A stretch of 64,000 bases of DNA from an uncultured Christensenella sp. (GTDB lineage Bacteria; Bacillota; Clostridia; Christensenellales; Borkfalkiaceae): positions 62,001 through 126,000 of the forward strand of contig CAJTYL010000003.1 in the NCBI GenBank assembly GCA_910583855.1, read 5' to 3'. Both the position numbers and the translations under genes were made by a program. Positions 32,981 to 41,847 of this stretch are shown one piece after another (position 1 is the first letter of the stretch; the number at the start of each line of letters is the position of its first letter). The notes beneath the pieces are model-generated. The model made no database searches. It saw only the letters and a list, made by a program, of their open reading frames with translations, and had not been told where the DNA came from.

Positions 32981-35900
32981 GTGAGTGACAAGAAAAAAAA
33001 CAAAAGTGAAAAAGTTTCATACATATTAACCAAAGAAACGATAGGGATGACGTTAATGCTATTCGGCGTAATCGTGTTCGTTATGCTGCTTAGCTACGAT
33101 AAAATTTTTGCAGGGTTCGGCTGGGCTATCTGCACTTTTATGTACGGAGTATTCGGTTACGGTTCGCTTCTCGTCGTTATGCTTTTGGCTTATTTGGGTG
33201 AATGGCTTGTTTTCGGTAAAAAGTTAAAAGTAGGCGTCAAAAAGACGCTTACAATTTGTTTGACGGCGGTAATGCTGTTTTTCCTTTTTCACGCAGCAAC
33301 CACACATAGTTATCCAATAAACGGCTACGGAAAATATATTGCAGACTGCTATAATAACGCGCAATACGGCTATTCGGGCTATACGTTTGGCGGAGTGCTT
33401 TCGGCAATCGTCGTCTATCCCGTTCTGGCAATGGGCGGTAATATTACGGCATACGTAATTTTTAGTCTGCTTGCGGTATTGTGCGGGGTGTTGACGTTTT
33501 TTGCGTTTAAAGGAACTGTATCCGTACACAGACTTCGCAGAGTAAAAATCAAGGATAGTGAAGTTGAGGAAAGTTATGCAACTACCGTTTCTGAAGTGGA
33601 ATCCGCAAAAATCGAGTACGCTTCAAACTCTGTTCCACAGCAGACATATGTTGCCGAACCTGTTAAGAGTGCAAATGAGGAAGAGAACAAATTTTCCCAG
33701 AAAAATCTAGGACGTAGAATTTTGTTTGAAAAGGGTGAGTTTGCCGCTGAAAGTTATAGAAGAAATATGATTTTTAACGAAGATTCTTATTTTAATCATC
33801 CCGTCACGAGCGAGGCCGATTATTTAAGTAGTTTTACTTCAAATCAAGTAGAAAAATCAAAGCCTTCCGAACCGCAGAGCTATATTCAAAGCTACCAGTA
33901 CGATGTTTACAATCAGACGCAGACATCGCCTTCAAACTACGTCGTCGGGGACAAGCCTGTTCAGGATAACGCCTATGACGATTCTGAAAACGATGTTTAC
34001 AATGCTCAGCAAGAACAAAACTATTACGGAGGGCACGAAGAGCAGAATGACACGTATTCTGTTCAGCCTGCGGAGCCTGATTCGGGGCTCAGCGGAAGCA
34101 ATTATATACGAAAAGAACCTTGTAATTCTCAGGCAAGAGATCTTGACGTCGTTGGATTTTCCGAAACGGCTCGTGAACAGACCCGCTCTGAAGAGGTCAA
34201 AAACGACGTGCCGTCGGTATCCGTAGAAAAGCAGGAAACGGATGTGCGCAACTTAATGGGGGCAGATCCGTTGCGTAGTGACGGAAACGGCAGAAATTCT
34301 GCAAGAGGAGAACGCAGCAACGCCGAGTTATTTGACGATGGTGCGGACGACGATGATATTTTCTCTGCCCATGCCGACAGGGGCTCGCGAGCCGGTTTAA
34401 ATAATAGCAGGCTTAATGAACGTGAAGTTCCGCCCGTACAGGCACCGTCAGAGCGCGTTTCAAGACGTATCGAGGAGATTAAACGGGTTGAAAAGCCTGC
34501 GGAACAGCCTGCGCCGGTTGAAGAGAAACCAAAACACGTATGGAAGAAGTACGTCAGGCCTACGCTTGATTTGCTTGATAATTACCCTGAAAATACTAAC
34601 GTTAACACAGGAGAGATAGAAGATAATAAGCGTACTATAGTTCAGGCGCTTGAACGCTACAAAATTTCAAGCGAAGTCGCAAACGTAACCATAGGTCCCG
34701 CAATTACCCGCTATGACGTAATTATTCAGGATAAAACCAATATTAAGCGTTCGCTCAGCTACCGTGATGCAATCGCTATGGAGCTTATGAAAGAGAACGT
34801 AACCGCCTATCTTAACTATTCAAAGGGCGCGTTATCAATCGAAGTTCCCAACAATAGGCGGTCTATCGTCGGGCTTAAAACCATGCTTGCTAGCTCGAAA
34901 TTTATTAACAGCAGACAAAACTCTTTGACGTTTGCTCTCGGTAAAAACGTTGACGGAGACGTGGTTTGTCCCGATATAACGAAAATGCCCCATTTACTTG
35001 TCGCAGGTACGACGGGCAGCGGTAAAAGTATTTGTTTAAGTGCGTTGCTTGTAAGCCTTCTTTATAAGTACAGTCCAGAAGAATTAAGGCTCATCCTCGT
35101 AGACCCTAAACAGGTAGAGTTTATTTCTTACGATAAACTTCCTCATCTGATGATTAACGAGATTATCTACGATGTTGATAAGGCGATAAAGGCTTTGAAC
35201 TGGGCAATTAAAGAAATGGAACGCCGTTATTCGCTGTTCAAGGATATGACCGAAAAAGGCGTTGCAACCAAGAACCTTGACGAGTACAACGTACATTTGC
35301 CCGAAGGTGAGGAGAAGTTGCCTAAAATCGTTATAATTCTCGATGAATTCGGCGATTTGATGTTGCAGGCAAAGAAGGATATAGAAAGCAGAATTATAAA
35401 GCTCGTTCAAAAAGCCCGCGCTTGCGGAATTCATCTTATTCTTGCAACGCAACGTCCTTCGGTTGACTGCATAACAGGTCTTATAAAGTCTAACTTGCCT
35501 ACCCGTATAGGCTTTAAGGTAAACTCCTTTGACGACGCGCGTACGATTTTCGATATCGGCGGTGCTGAAAAGCTATTGGGTAAAGGTGACGCGTACTTCC
35601 GTTCTGCGGAAAATCCAGACCTTGCGCGTATTCAATGCTGTTTCGTAGATACGCACGAGGTTCAGAAGGTTACGGACTTCGTAAAAGCTAACAACGAAAC
35701 GTATTTCGACCAAAGCGTTTCCGACTTTATCAACAGGGTTGAGCAGGAGGAAACTTCCAATTCGATGGTCAGCGGAGGAGAAGGCGACGACGGCGAAACG
35801 AAGATTGACGATACTTTTATTAAAGCTCTTAAATACTGCGTTACGTCAAACCAAGCGTCCGTTTCAATGATACAGCGTAGGTTCCCCGTTGGATACATAA

Positions 35901-36028
35901 AGGCTTGTAAAATTATTGACTGGATGGAAAATATGAATTACGTTACGCCTTCCGAGGGGTCAAAGCCCAGAAAGGTGTTGCTGTCAAAAGATGAATTTTT
36001 CAATATTTACGGAGACGTAGATGATTGA
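32981..36028 (+). CDS. ftsK: DNA translocase FtsK/SpoIIIE
   Basis: This septal DNA pump clears chromosomes from the division plane. From the GTG at 32981 it has 1015 residues: about four membrane segments in the first 180, a long disordered linker rich in Gln, Asn and acidic residues (about 190-520), and then the motor. The motor has Walker A AGTTGSGKS, VDPKQVEF, Walker B IIILDEFGDLM and ATQRPSVDCITG. A C-terminal winged-helix gamma domain follows (ASVSMIQRRFPVGYIKACKIIDWME). I chose the GTG because CGGAGA lies 7 nt upstream; an ATG at 32960 is the alternative. It overlaps rimO by 8 bp. Confidence 0.95.
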   Translation: MSDKKKNKSEKVSYILTKETIGMTLMLFGVIVFVMLLSYDKIFAGFGWAICTFMYGVFGYGSLLVVMLLAYLGEWLVFGKKLKVGVKKTLTICLTAVMLFFLFHAATTHSYPINGYGKYIADCYNNAQYGYSGYTFGGVLSAIVVYPVLAMGGNITAYVIFSLLAVLCGVLTFFAFKGTVSVHRLRRVKIKDSEVEESYATTVSEVESAKIEYASNSVPQQTYVAEPVKSANEEENKFSQKNLGRRILFEKGEFAAESYRRNMIFNEDSYFNHPVTSEADYLSSFTSNQVEKSKPSEPQSYIQSYQYDVYNQTQTSPSNYVVGDKPVQDNAYDDSENDVYNAQQEQNYYGGHEEQNDTYSVQPAEPDSGLSGSNYIRKEPCNSQARDLDVVGFSETAREQTRSEEVKNDVPSVSVEKQETDVRNLMGADPLRSDGNGRNSARGERSNAELFDDGADDDDIFSAHADRGSRAGLNNSRLNEREVPPVQAPSERVSRRIEEIKRVEKPAEQPAPVEEKPKHVWKKYVRPTLDLLDNYPENTNVNTGEIEDNKRTIVQALERYKISSEVANVTIGPAITRYDVIIQDKTNIKRSLSYRDAIAMELMKENVTAYLNYSKGALSIEVPNNRRSIVGLKTMLASSKFINSRQNSLTFALGKNVDGDVVCPDITKMPHLLVAGTTGSGKSICLSALLVSLLYKYSPEELRLILVDPKQVEFISYDKLPHLMINEIIYDVDKAIKALNWAIKEMERRYSLFKDMTEKGVATKNLDEYNVHLPEGEEKLPKIVIILDEFGDLMLQAKKDIESRIIKLVQKARACGIHLILATQRPSVDCITGLIKSNLPTRIGFKVNSFDDARTIFDIGGAEKLLGKGDAYFRSAENPDLARIQCCFVDTHEVQKVTDFVKANNETYFDQSVSDFINRVEQEETSNSMVSGGEGDDGETKIDDTFIKALKYCVTSNQASVSMIQRRFPVGYIKACKIIDWMENMNYVTPSEGSKPRKVLLSKDEFFNIYGDVDD

Positions 36029-37355
36029 TTTAAAGTCTAAAAAATATGGAATTATTTCACTTGGGTGCGACAAAAACCGAGTAGATATTGAAAAACTTTT
36101 GGCTATAATCAAGGCGAACGGTTGCGAAATAACAGACGAAGCTACTGGCGCGCAAGTGTTGGTTATAAACACCTGCGCGTTTTTGAACGAGGCGCGCAAG
36201 GAGGCTGTTGATACCGTTCTTGAGTTTTCCTCACTAAAAAGCAAAAATCTTGAAAAAATCGTCGTAACGGGTTGTTTACCGCAAAAATATGTGGCTGAAA
36301 CATTCCCCGCGTTAATAGAAGCGGACGTTTTTCTCGGAACGGACGATTACGATAGATTTTTTGAAGCCATTGAACAAGCATACTGTGGCGAAAGGGTAAA
36401 CTTCGTAGGTACAGGTTCGCACGGATTTAATTGTGAAAGATTAATTACTACGCCCGCTCATTACGCATATTTGAAGATTGCCGACGGCTGCAACAACCGT
36501 TGCACGTATTGCTTAATTCCTAAAATCCGCGGCAAATACGTAAGCTATCAAATGGAACAGCTTTTGAAGGAAGCCGTGGGACTTGGCGACATTGCGGAGT
36601 TGATTTTAGTTGCACAGGATGTAACGAGATACGGGCTTGATTTATACGGACAAAAAAAATTAGTAGAAATTTTAAAAAAGCTGACAAAACTTGTCAACAT
36701 TAATAGTGTAAGATTACTTTACTGTTATCCCGATATGATTGACGACGGGTTGATTGCGGAAATTCGTGACAACCCTAAAATCGTAAAATATTTAGACATC
36801 CCTTTGCAGCACAGCGAGGACAGGTTGTTAAAGCTTATGAATCGTCCGGCAGGAAGGGAAGAGTATCTGGCGCTTTTTGAAAGGCTGCGGAAGGAAATTC
36901 CAGATATTTCAATTCGTTCAACCTTTATCGCGGGCTTCCCGACGGAAACCGAGGACGATATCGAAGGCTTAGTTGATTTTTTGAAGCGGGCAAGGCTTGA
37001 TAACTGCGGGTTTTTTGCTTACTCTCGTGAGCCCGACACGGCAGCTTATAAGCTACAAGGTCAAATACCTTATTCTGAAAAGAAAAAACGCGTTAAAAAA
37101 CTGTACGAAGTGCAAAAAAGTATTTCTTTTAAAAAGCTTCAAGGTTTGGTCGGCAAAAAAATCAAAGTGCTTTGCGACGGTATTGATTACGATAGGTACT
37201 GCTTTGTCGGGCGCGCTTATTTCCAGGCTCCGGAAATTGACGGTAAAGTGTATTTCAACGCATATTCTGCAGTTCAAGGCGAATACGTTGAGGTTTTAGT
37301 GGAGGACTCGGACGCTTATGATTTATACGGGCGAACGGAGGATTACGACTTATGA
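36021..37355 (+). CDS. rimO: Ribosomal protein S12 methylthiotransferase
   Basis: This radical-SAM enzyme methylthiolates an aspartate of ribosomal protein S12. The N-terminal UPF0004 domain has SLGCDKNRVD and further cysteines (INTCAF, VTGCLPQ) for the second iron-sulfur cluster. The radical-SAM motif is CNNRCTYCLIP, and a C-terminal TRAM domain ends the protein. The LGCDKN start and CTYCLIP separate it from MiaB, which is encoded at 56952. At 444 residues it is of normal length, and it is co-translated with ftsK and pgsA. Confidence 0.95.
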   Translation: MIDLKSKKYGIISLGCDKNRVDIEKLLAIIKANGCEITDEATGAQVLVINTCAFLNEARKEAVDTVLEFSSLKSKNLEKIVVTGCLPQKYVAETFPALIEADVFLGTDDYDRFFEAIEQAYCGERVNFVGTGSHGFNCERLITTPAHYAYLKIADGCNNRCTYCLIPKIRGKYVSYQMEQLLKEAVGLGDIAELILVAQDVTRYGLDLYGQKKLVEILKKLTKLVNINSVRLLYCYPDMIDDGLIAEIRDNPKIVKYLDIPLQHSEDRLLKLMNRPAGREEYLALFERLRKEIPDISIRSTFIAGFPTETEDDIEGLVDFLKRARLDNCGFFAYSREPDTAAYKLQGQIPYSEKKKRVKKLYEVQKSISFKKLQGLVGKKIKVLCDGIDYDRYCFVGRAYFQAPEIDGKVYFNAYSAVQGEYVEVLVEDSDAYDLYGRTEDYDL

Positions 37356-38017
37356 ATAACGAAAAGGAAAAAGAAGTTGATACGGAAAGCCGTGCGTACA
37401 AATTTGCCGCCGGCAAAGGCGTAATGAATTTACCTAATAAACTTACCGTTGCAAGAATGGTGATGATACCTGTTTTCGTTTTTTTCTTTTATTTTGAATT
37501 TACGGCGCACTACTTTGTTGCGCTTGCGGTGTTTGGGGTTGCTTGCTTAACCGACCTGTTTGACGGGAAAATAGCAAGAAAATACAATTTAGTTACAAAT
37601 TTGGGTAAATTTTTGGATCCTATTGCAGACAAGGTCCTTGTTTTATCAGCGCTTGTTATTATGCTCACGGTGCCGTCGTTCTTCACGGCAAATCTTGGTT
37701 TTTGGGCGCTTATTGCGGCGGGGTGCGGCGTTGCGCTTATCCTTGCGCGAGAAATAATCGTAAGCGGGTTCAGAATGGTTGCGGCAAGCTCCGGTACCGT
37801 AATCGCTGCGGATATTTTCGGCAAATATAAAACGGTTTGTCAGGATATTGCGATAGTCGTTCTTATTATTGGCGCAGGCGTAAGCGAAATTACTGACCAC
37901 CTTGCGGGCGTTATCGTCAACTACGTCGGGCTTGCGTTTTTTGCATTTGCGGTTATTTTGACGGTAATTTCGGGCGTTAATTACCTTGTGAAGAACAGGG
38001 AAGTTTTAACGAAATGA
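37352..38017 (+). CDS. pgsA: CDP-diacylglycerol--glycerol-3-phosphate 3-phosphatidyltransferase
   Basis: This membrane enzyme makes phosphatidylglycerol phosphate. The CDP-alcohol transferase motif is complete: DLFDGKIAR, then G eight residues later, and DPIADK. It starts with LPNKLTVARM after about 26 extra N-terminal residues. Several membrane segments follow. The order rimO-pgsA-cinA-recA is the standard one in Bacillota. It overlaps both neighbours by 4 bp. Confidence 0.95.
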   Translation: MNNEKEKEVDTESRAYKFAAGKGVMNLPNKLTVARMVMIPVFVFFFYFEFTAHYFVALAVFGVACLTDLFDGKIARKYNLVTNLGKFLDPIADKVLVLSALVIMLTVPSFFTANLGFWALIAAGCGVALILAREIIVSGFRMVAASSGTVIAADIFGKYKTVCQDIAIVVLIIGAGVSEITDHLAGVIVNYVGLAFFAFAVILTVISGVNYLVKNREVLTK

Positions 38018-38706
38018 TTGAAATAATAAAAACGGTTGCCGCGCCTGTAGAAACGGTCAACTTGGCGATTTTAAACTTAAAAAACACTTGTCCCAATCTT
38101 TCAATAACATTAAGCGAAAATTTCGGCGACCTGAAAATAGAAATTTCAGATGACAATTCAACCGATAAGACCGTTTTTCGGAAGGCGTACAGGGAAGCAG
38201 TTCTTACGCTTAATGATTATATTTATGCGCTTGAAGATATTTCCATTGCCGAACGATTGTTTCAGCTTTTAAAGCTGAGAAAAGCAACCGTAAGCGTTGC
38301 AGAATCGTTTACAGGCGGCGGAATAAGTAAAAGATTGGTAGAAATTCCGGGCATAAGCGAAGTGTACTTTGAGGGATTGAATACTTACAGCAACAAGTCT
38401 AAAATCGAGCGGCTCGGAGTAAAGGAGGAAACTCTTGAAAAGTACGGAGCTGTTTCCGCCCAAACTGCGTACGAAATGGCTTACGGGCTGTTGGAAACGG
38501 GCAACTGCAATATAAGCATAGCAACGACGGGAATAGCGGGACCTAAATCAGACGGGACGAAAAAGCCCGTAGGGCTTTTATATATAGCCGTCGGCACCGA
38601 AGAGCATGTCAGCGTATACGAATACAACTTAAAAGGTACGCGCTTGTCAATTACGGAAACGGCGATAAATATCGCTTTGTTTCTGGCTTTTAAAAAGTTA
38701 AAATAA
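38014..38706 (+). CDS. CinA C-terminal (NMN-deamidase type) protein lacking the N-terminal domain
   Basis: Full CinA has three parts: a nucleotide-binding domain, a KH-like middle part and a C-terminal deamidase, about 410 residues in all. This 230-residue protein keeps only a short N-terminal part that may match the middle domain (about 1-80) and the deamidase (about 81-230). The deamidase shows VSVAESFTGGGISKRLVEIPG, NTYSNKSK, AVSAQTAYEMA and TTGIAGPKSDG. The start overlaps pgsA by 4 bp, so no upstream domain has been lost through a frameshift here. It may convert NMN to nicotinate mononucleotide; nadE is two genes downstream. Confidence 0.85.
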   Translation: MIEIIKTVAAPVETVNLAILNLKNTCPNLSITLSENFGDLKIEISDDNSTDKTVFRKAYREAVLTLNDYIYALEDISIAERLFQLLKLRKATVSVAESFTGGGISKRLVEIPGISEVYFEGLNTYSNKSKIERLGVKEETLEKYGAVSAQTAYEMAYGLLETGNCNISIATTGIAGPKSDGTKKPVGLLYIAVGTEEHVSVYEYNLKGTRLSITETAINIALFLAFKKLK

Positions 38707-38723
38707 TATGAGGTATATATAAA

Positions 38724-39725
38724 ATGAATGAAGAAAAATTAAAAGCACTAAACTCAACCATAGCCATGATAGAAAAGCAGTACGGCAAGGGCTCGATAAT
38801 GAAACTCGGTGAAACGACCGTTTCAAACGATATCGAAGTTATCCCCACGGGTTGCCTTTCGCTTGACCTTGCGCTCGGCGTGGGCGGCGTTCCCCGCGGC
38901 AGGATTATGGAGATTTACGGACCCGAATCCTCCGGTAAGACTACCGTGGCTTTACATATTATTGCCGAAACCCAGCGTCTTGGCGGCGTTGCGGCGTTCA
39001 TCGATGCAGAGCACGCACTTGACGCGCAGTACGCACACGCGCTCGGCGTTGATACAAATGAACTGTATCTGTCGCAGCCGGATACTGGCGAGCAGGCGCT
39101 TGACATATGCGAGTCGCTCGTGCGGTCAAGTGCAGTTGACATAATAGTAATAGACTCGGTTGCGGCGCTCACGCCTAAAGCTGAAATAGAGGGAGATATG
39201 GGCGACTCTCACGTAGGACTTCTTGCAAGACTTATGTCGCAAGCATTGAGAAAGCTCACCGCTATTACCAACCGCTCGAAGACCTGCGTTATATTCATCA
39301 ACCAGCTTCGCGAAAAGGTTGGCGTTATGTTCGGCAACCCTGAAACAACCCCAGGCGGTAAAGCGCTTAAATACTTTGCGTCGCTTCGTCTTGACATAAG
39401 AAAAGCTGATGCCTTGAAGGGTGACGGCGGCATTATCGGCAACAGAACTAAGTGTAAAGTTGTTAAAAATAAGGTTGCGCCCCCGTTTAAGGTTGCTGAA
39501 TTCGACATTATATACGGCGAAGGCATTTCGCAGGAAGGTTGCCTTATCGATCTTGGAGTCGAGTACGGAATATTTACGAAGAGCGGTAGTTGGTTTAATT
39601 ATAACGACGATAAAATTGCGCAGGGACGAGAGAAGCTTCGTGAACACTTAAAACAGAATCCTGAATTAAAAGCCGAAATTGAGGGTAAAATAAGAGAGGC
39701 GTTCAAATCGGCGCAAGCGAAATAA
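38724..39725 (+). CDS. recA: Recombinase RecA
   Basis: This ATP-dependent strand-exchange protein is central to repair and the SOS response. It has Walker A GPESSGKTT, the Walker B region VDIIVIDSVAAL, the L2 loop NQLREKVGVMFGNPETTPGG and a shortened acidic tail ending SAQAK. At 333 residues it is slightly short but complete. A GAGG ribosome site precedes the ATG. I see no clear LexA box in the short gap upstream; the gene is probably read from the ftsK promoter or an internal one. Confidence 0.98.
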   Translation: MNEEKLKALNSTIAMIEKQYGKGSIMKLGETTVSNDIEVIPTGCLSLDLALGVGGVPRGRIMEIYGPESSGKTTVALHIIAETQRLGGVAAFIDAEHALDAQYAHALGVDTNELYLSQPDTGEQALDICESLVRSSAVDIIVIDSVAALTPKAEIEGDMGDSHVGLLARLMSQALRKLTAITNRSKTCVIFINQLREKVGVMFGNPETTPGGKALKYFASLRLDIRKADALKGDGGIIGNRTKCKVVKNKVAPPFKVAEFDIIYGEGISQEGCLIDLGVEYGIFTKSGSWFNYNDDKIAQGREKLREHLKQNPELKAEIEGKIREAFKSAQAK

Positions 39726-39758
39726 TTTTTTGTTTTACAGATAAAAAAGAAGGTTTAA

Positions 39759-41684
39759 ATGCAATACGGTTTTATAAAAGTTTGCGCCGCAACCCCAGAT
39801 ATGCGGGTAGCAGACGTTGACTTTAACACCAAAAAAATAATAGAAGCCATAACTGAAAGCGCAGAAAACGGCAGTCAGTTAACCGTTTTCCCCGAGCTAT
39901 GCGTTTGCGGCTATACCTGCGGGGACTTATTTAATCAGCCTGTGCTTATTAAGGCATGTGAAACAGCTATAAATAAAATTGCAGCGGCGACAAAGGATTT
40001 AAAAACCATTGTTTTCGTTGGGGCGCCGATTAAAGCATATGGTAAGCTGTTTAATTGTGCGGTTGCCATATGCGACGGTAAAGTGTTGGGCATAGTGCCT
40101 AAAACTTATTTACCTAATTACGGTGAATTTTACGAAAGACGGAACTTTGCACCTGCTCCGCAATCTTGGAGTCAAATAGATTTTAACGGCGATAACGTCG
40201 CCTTTGGCACGAAATGCGTATTCAAGTGCGATAATCAGCCCGAATTTACCGTGTCGGCGGAAATATGCGAAGATTTATGGGCTGCGCAATCACCTTCGAT
40301 AGCTCACGTTCAGGCAGGGGCAAATATTATAGTTAATCTTTCTTGCAGCGACGAAACTGTGGGCAAAGCCGAGTACAGAAGAACGCTTATCAAGGCACAG
40401 TCGGGCAAACTTATCTGCGGTTACGTTTATTGTAATGCGGGAGACGGGGAAAGCTCCACCGATATGACGTTTTCGGGGCATAACTTAATTGCGGAAAACG
40501 GCGCTATTATTTCAGAGAGCAAGCCCTTTAAAAACTGCCTCTTATATTCTGAAATTGACGTTGAAAAGATTGCACGGGAGCGCATAAGACAGGCGAGCGG
40601 ATATTATTCAGGAAATGAGAACTTTCAAAGCGCTGACGGACACAACAGCTATGCAGAAGTTCGCTTTGAAACTTCAGAAAAAGACTCTGAACTTACCCGA
40701 ACTTTCTCACGTACGCCGTTCGTTCCCAACGATGGATTGAAAGAAAGAAGCGAACTTATTTTGACCGTTCAGCAAAAAGGACTTGAAAAACGTCTTAAAC
40801 ATACGGGGTCAAAAACCGCGGTAATAGGTGTTTCGGGCGGGCTTGATTCGGCTCTTGCACTTTTGGTTGTTTGCCGCGCCTTTAAAGCGTTGGGCAAAGA
40901 TTTAAGAGATATAATCGCTGTCACGATGCCCTGTTTCGGTACGACTAAAAAGACGAAGAACAACTCTTTGCGTCTTATCGTGGCTTTGGGTGCAACTGCG
41001 AAAACGATACCTGTTTCAAGTAGTGTATTAAAACATTTTAAGGATATCTGTCACAATCCTAACGACACGAACGTAACCTACGAAAACGCTCAGGCGCGTA
41101 TGCGTACTATGATTTTGATGTCCTTGGCGAACGAAACGGACGGAATAGTAGTCGGCACATGCGATTTAAGCGAAACGGCGCTCGGTTGGTCCACGTATAA
41201 CGGCGACCATATGGCTATGTACGGCGTGAATGTTTCCGTTCCCAAAACGCTCGTTAAGCATCTTATAGCCTACGAAGCGGATAAACTCGGAGGTGAAGTA
41301 AATAAAATTCTTCAAAGCATTTTGAATACCGAGATAAGCCCCGAACTGCTTCCGCCCGATAATAAAGGCAATATTGCGCAAAAGACGGAGGATATAGTAG
41401 GACCGTATATTCTGCACGATTTCTTTATCTATTATGCATTGCGCTATGCGTTTCCGCCGGATAAAATTCTGTATATTGCGGAAAAGGCGTTCAAAGGCGT
41501 TTTCAATAGAGAAATTATAAAGAAGTGGCTTAAAAGCTTTTACGAAAGGTTTTTCAGACATCAATTTAAGCGTTCCTGTATGCCGGACGGAGTGAAGGTT
41601 GGCTCTGTATCGCTTTCTCCTCGCGGAGATTGGCGCATGCCTTCCGATGCTGTTGCAAACGTTTGGCTTGAATACTTCAAATAA
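39759..41684 (+). CDS. nadE: Glutamine-dependent NAD+ synthetase
   Basis: This two-domain enzyme makes NAD from nicotinate adenine dinucleotide using glutamine nitrogen. The N-terminal nitrilase domain (about 1-270) has the Glu in FPELCVCGY, the Lys region and the nucleophilic Cys in SAEICEDLW. The C-terminal synthetase domain has the P-loop GVSGGLDSAL and TCDLSETALGWSTYNGD. At 641 residues it matches the long bacterial form. The terminator at 41686 follows. Confidence 0.96.
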   Translation: MQYGFIKVCAATPDMRVADVDFNTKKIIEAITESAENGSQLTVFPELCVCGYTCGDLFNQPVLIKACETAINKIAAATKDLKTIVFVGAPIKAYGKLFNCAVAICDGKVLGIVPKTYLPNYGEFYERRNFAPAPQSWSQIDFNGDNVAFGTKCVFKCDNQPEFTVSAEICEDLWAAQSPSIAHVQAGANIIVNLSCSDETVGKAEYRRTLIKAQSGKLICGYVYCNAGDGESSTDMTFSGHNLIAENGAIISESKPFKNCLLYSEIDVEKIARERIRQASGYYSGNENFQSADGHNSYAEVRFETSEKDSELTRTFSRTPFVPNDGLKERSELILTVQQKGLEKRLKHTGSKTAVIGVSGGLDSALALLVVCRAFKALGKDLRDIIAVTMPCFGTTKKTKNNSLRLIVALGATAKTIPVSSSVLKHFKDICHNPNDTNVTYENAQARMRTMILMSLANETDGIVVGTCDLSETALGWSTYNGDHMAMYGVNVSVPKTLVKHLIAYEADKLGGEVNKILQSILNTEISPELLPPDNKGNIAQKTEDIVGPYILHDFFIYYALRYAFPPDKILYIAEKAFKGVFNREIIKKWLKSFYERFFRHQFKRSCMPDGVKVGSVSLSPRGDWRMPSDAVANVWLEYFK

Positions 41685-41685
41685 T

Positions 41686-41723
41686 AAAAAAGCTCTGCGA
41701 TAAATAAGTTGCGGAGCTTTTTT
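41686..41723 (+). terminator. Terminator after nadE
   Basis: AAAAAAGCTCTGC (41686-41698) pairs with GCGGAGCTTTTTT (41711-41723), with one G-T pair and a T run. Confidence 0.85.
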
Positions 41724-41754
41724 TCAATATTGTAATAATATTTTATAGATTAAA

Positions 41755-41783
41755 TTGACTTTTAAAGCGGGCGGGTGTAAAAT
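41755..41783 (+). promoter_or_regulatory. Promoter of rny
   Basis: TTGACT (41755-41760), a 17-bp spacer and TAAAAT (41778-41783). Confidence 0.65.
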
Positions 41784-41847
41784 ATAATAAGATATAAACC
41801 AACTTCTTAGGAAGTGTATATATTTAAAACTTTATCAGGAGGCTTAA

